Shown one piece after another: positions 63,590 through 64,000 of a stretch of 64,000 bases of DNA (within the stretch, counting starts at the first letter, position 1; each line of letters begins with the position of its first letter). The stretch spans positions 35,337,708-35,401,707 of the forward strand of contig LR990039.1 of the NCBI GenBank assembly GCA_905147135.1. Direction: 5' to 3'. The stretch comes from Blastobasis lacticolella (lineage: Eukaryota > Arthropoda > Insecta > Lepidoptera > Blastobasidae). The position numbers were made by a program, and so were the translations under genes. The notes beneath the pieces are model-generated. The model worked only from the letters and a program-made list of their open reading frames with translations. It made no database searches and was not told the DNA's origin.

Positions 63590-64000
63590 CCTTTTTTTTT
63601 GCGCCTACCGCAAAGGGTATATGGCACCCTCCGGGCTAACGAGGGTGGGAGGCAGAGAACACTCATGTGTACCAGCGCGGCCGGCCACGCTGGTGAGGCT
63701 GGACTCGCAAGAGAGACCTAGGCGCCTACCAGCTAAACTCTGCCTTTGGGAGTACCTACAGCCGGGAAAGCTTTTTAGGTCTCATCGAATGTGACACCCA
63801 ATAGGGATCGGGCGCGCATTAAATTCCTTCCGCCTTATATAAACTGAGTGTCTGCCTCGTTACCGCAATCTAACAGACATCCGGTTCCATCTAGCGTAAC
63901 GTTTCACAACAAATAGGCTCGTTACGTTTAAATATAATTGACATTAAATCCGCATTGAGCACATGCGTTGTTTTTATGAGTTGCAGAACCACCCTGGTGG
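63590..64000. other. GC-richer unassigned end of window
   Basis: Contains a TATATAAACTGAGTG promoter-like word at about 63,837 and phrases such as CCCTCCGGGCTAACGAGGGTG that form a small stem. It may be the leader of a non-LTR element cut by the window edge. No coding region is supported. Confidence 0.3.

Noticed and set aside
1..64000. CRISPR arrays, operons, ribosome binding sites
   Set aside because: No regularly spaced short repeats with unique spacers; gene structure, splice sites and repeats are those of an insect nuclear genome.

Overview
The window looks like intergenic or intronic DNA from a moth or butterfly (Lepidoptera). It is AT-rich with short GC islands and packed with decayed transposable elements: BEL/Pao and gypsy LTR elements, jockey/R1/RTE-type LINEs, Helitrons with A|TC...CTAG|T ends, tRNA-derived SINEs and PIF/Harbinger-like MITEs. 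Species is not assigned. Host genes appear only as isolated candidate exons: a secreted-type exon at 34.75-35.02 kb, a trypsin-like serine protease homologue exon at 40.14-40.28 kb, a possible derailed/RYK kinase exon at 58.69-58.85 kb and a weak cysteine-containing exon near 2.5 kb.

Layout: 0-4 kb holds SINE, LINE and MITE debris and a BEL/Pao tail on the minus strand. 4.3-10.1 kb is a decayed BEL/Pao element on the plus strand whose LTRs differ at about 7 of 195 positions. 10.6-14.2 kb carries two Harbinger-type MITEs and a fold-back element around a decayed minus-strand ORF cluster of unknown family, with more such debris at 14.3-15.6 kb. 17.0-25.3 kb is a young BEL/Pao element on the minus strand: identical 263-bp LTRs, one continuous gag-protease-RT-RNase H-integrase-envelope frame broken only by one TAG and one TGA, and an envelope-like C terminus with a furin-type site and a transmembrane anchor. 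25.8-26.6 kb is a nuclear copy of mitochondrial nad4 whose residues look more hymenopteran than lepidopteran.

An AT-rich block from about 28.6 to 34.0 kb carries two genes of the kind found in bracoviruses, the polydnaviruses that braconid wasps inject into caterpillars. One is a protein tyrosine phosphatase (minus strand, one frame break, altered acid loop). The other is an intact IkB-like ankyrin protein (plus strand). They are intronless and diverge from a shared 0.9-kb interval, and each keeps a TATA box and an initiator-like site. The simplest reading is a bracovirus circle captured by a lepidopteran host chromosome. The nearby wasp-like nad4 fragment may have come with it, but that is inference.

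The right half (35-64 kb) is a mosaic of LINE fragments (including an R1-type copy with a 5' inversion), a gypsy pol relic, two Helitrons, a tandem pair of about 790 bp derived from a zinc-knuckle retroelement, a TA-flanked 4.1-kb unit with 33-bp terminal inverted repeats, and several near-perfect hairpins. Apart from the intact ankyrin gene, the young BEL element and the candidate exons, most coding sequence here is broken.
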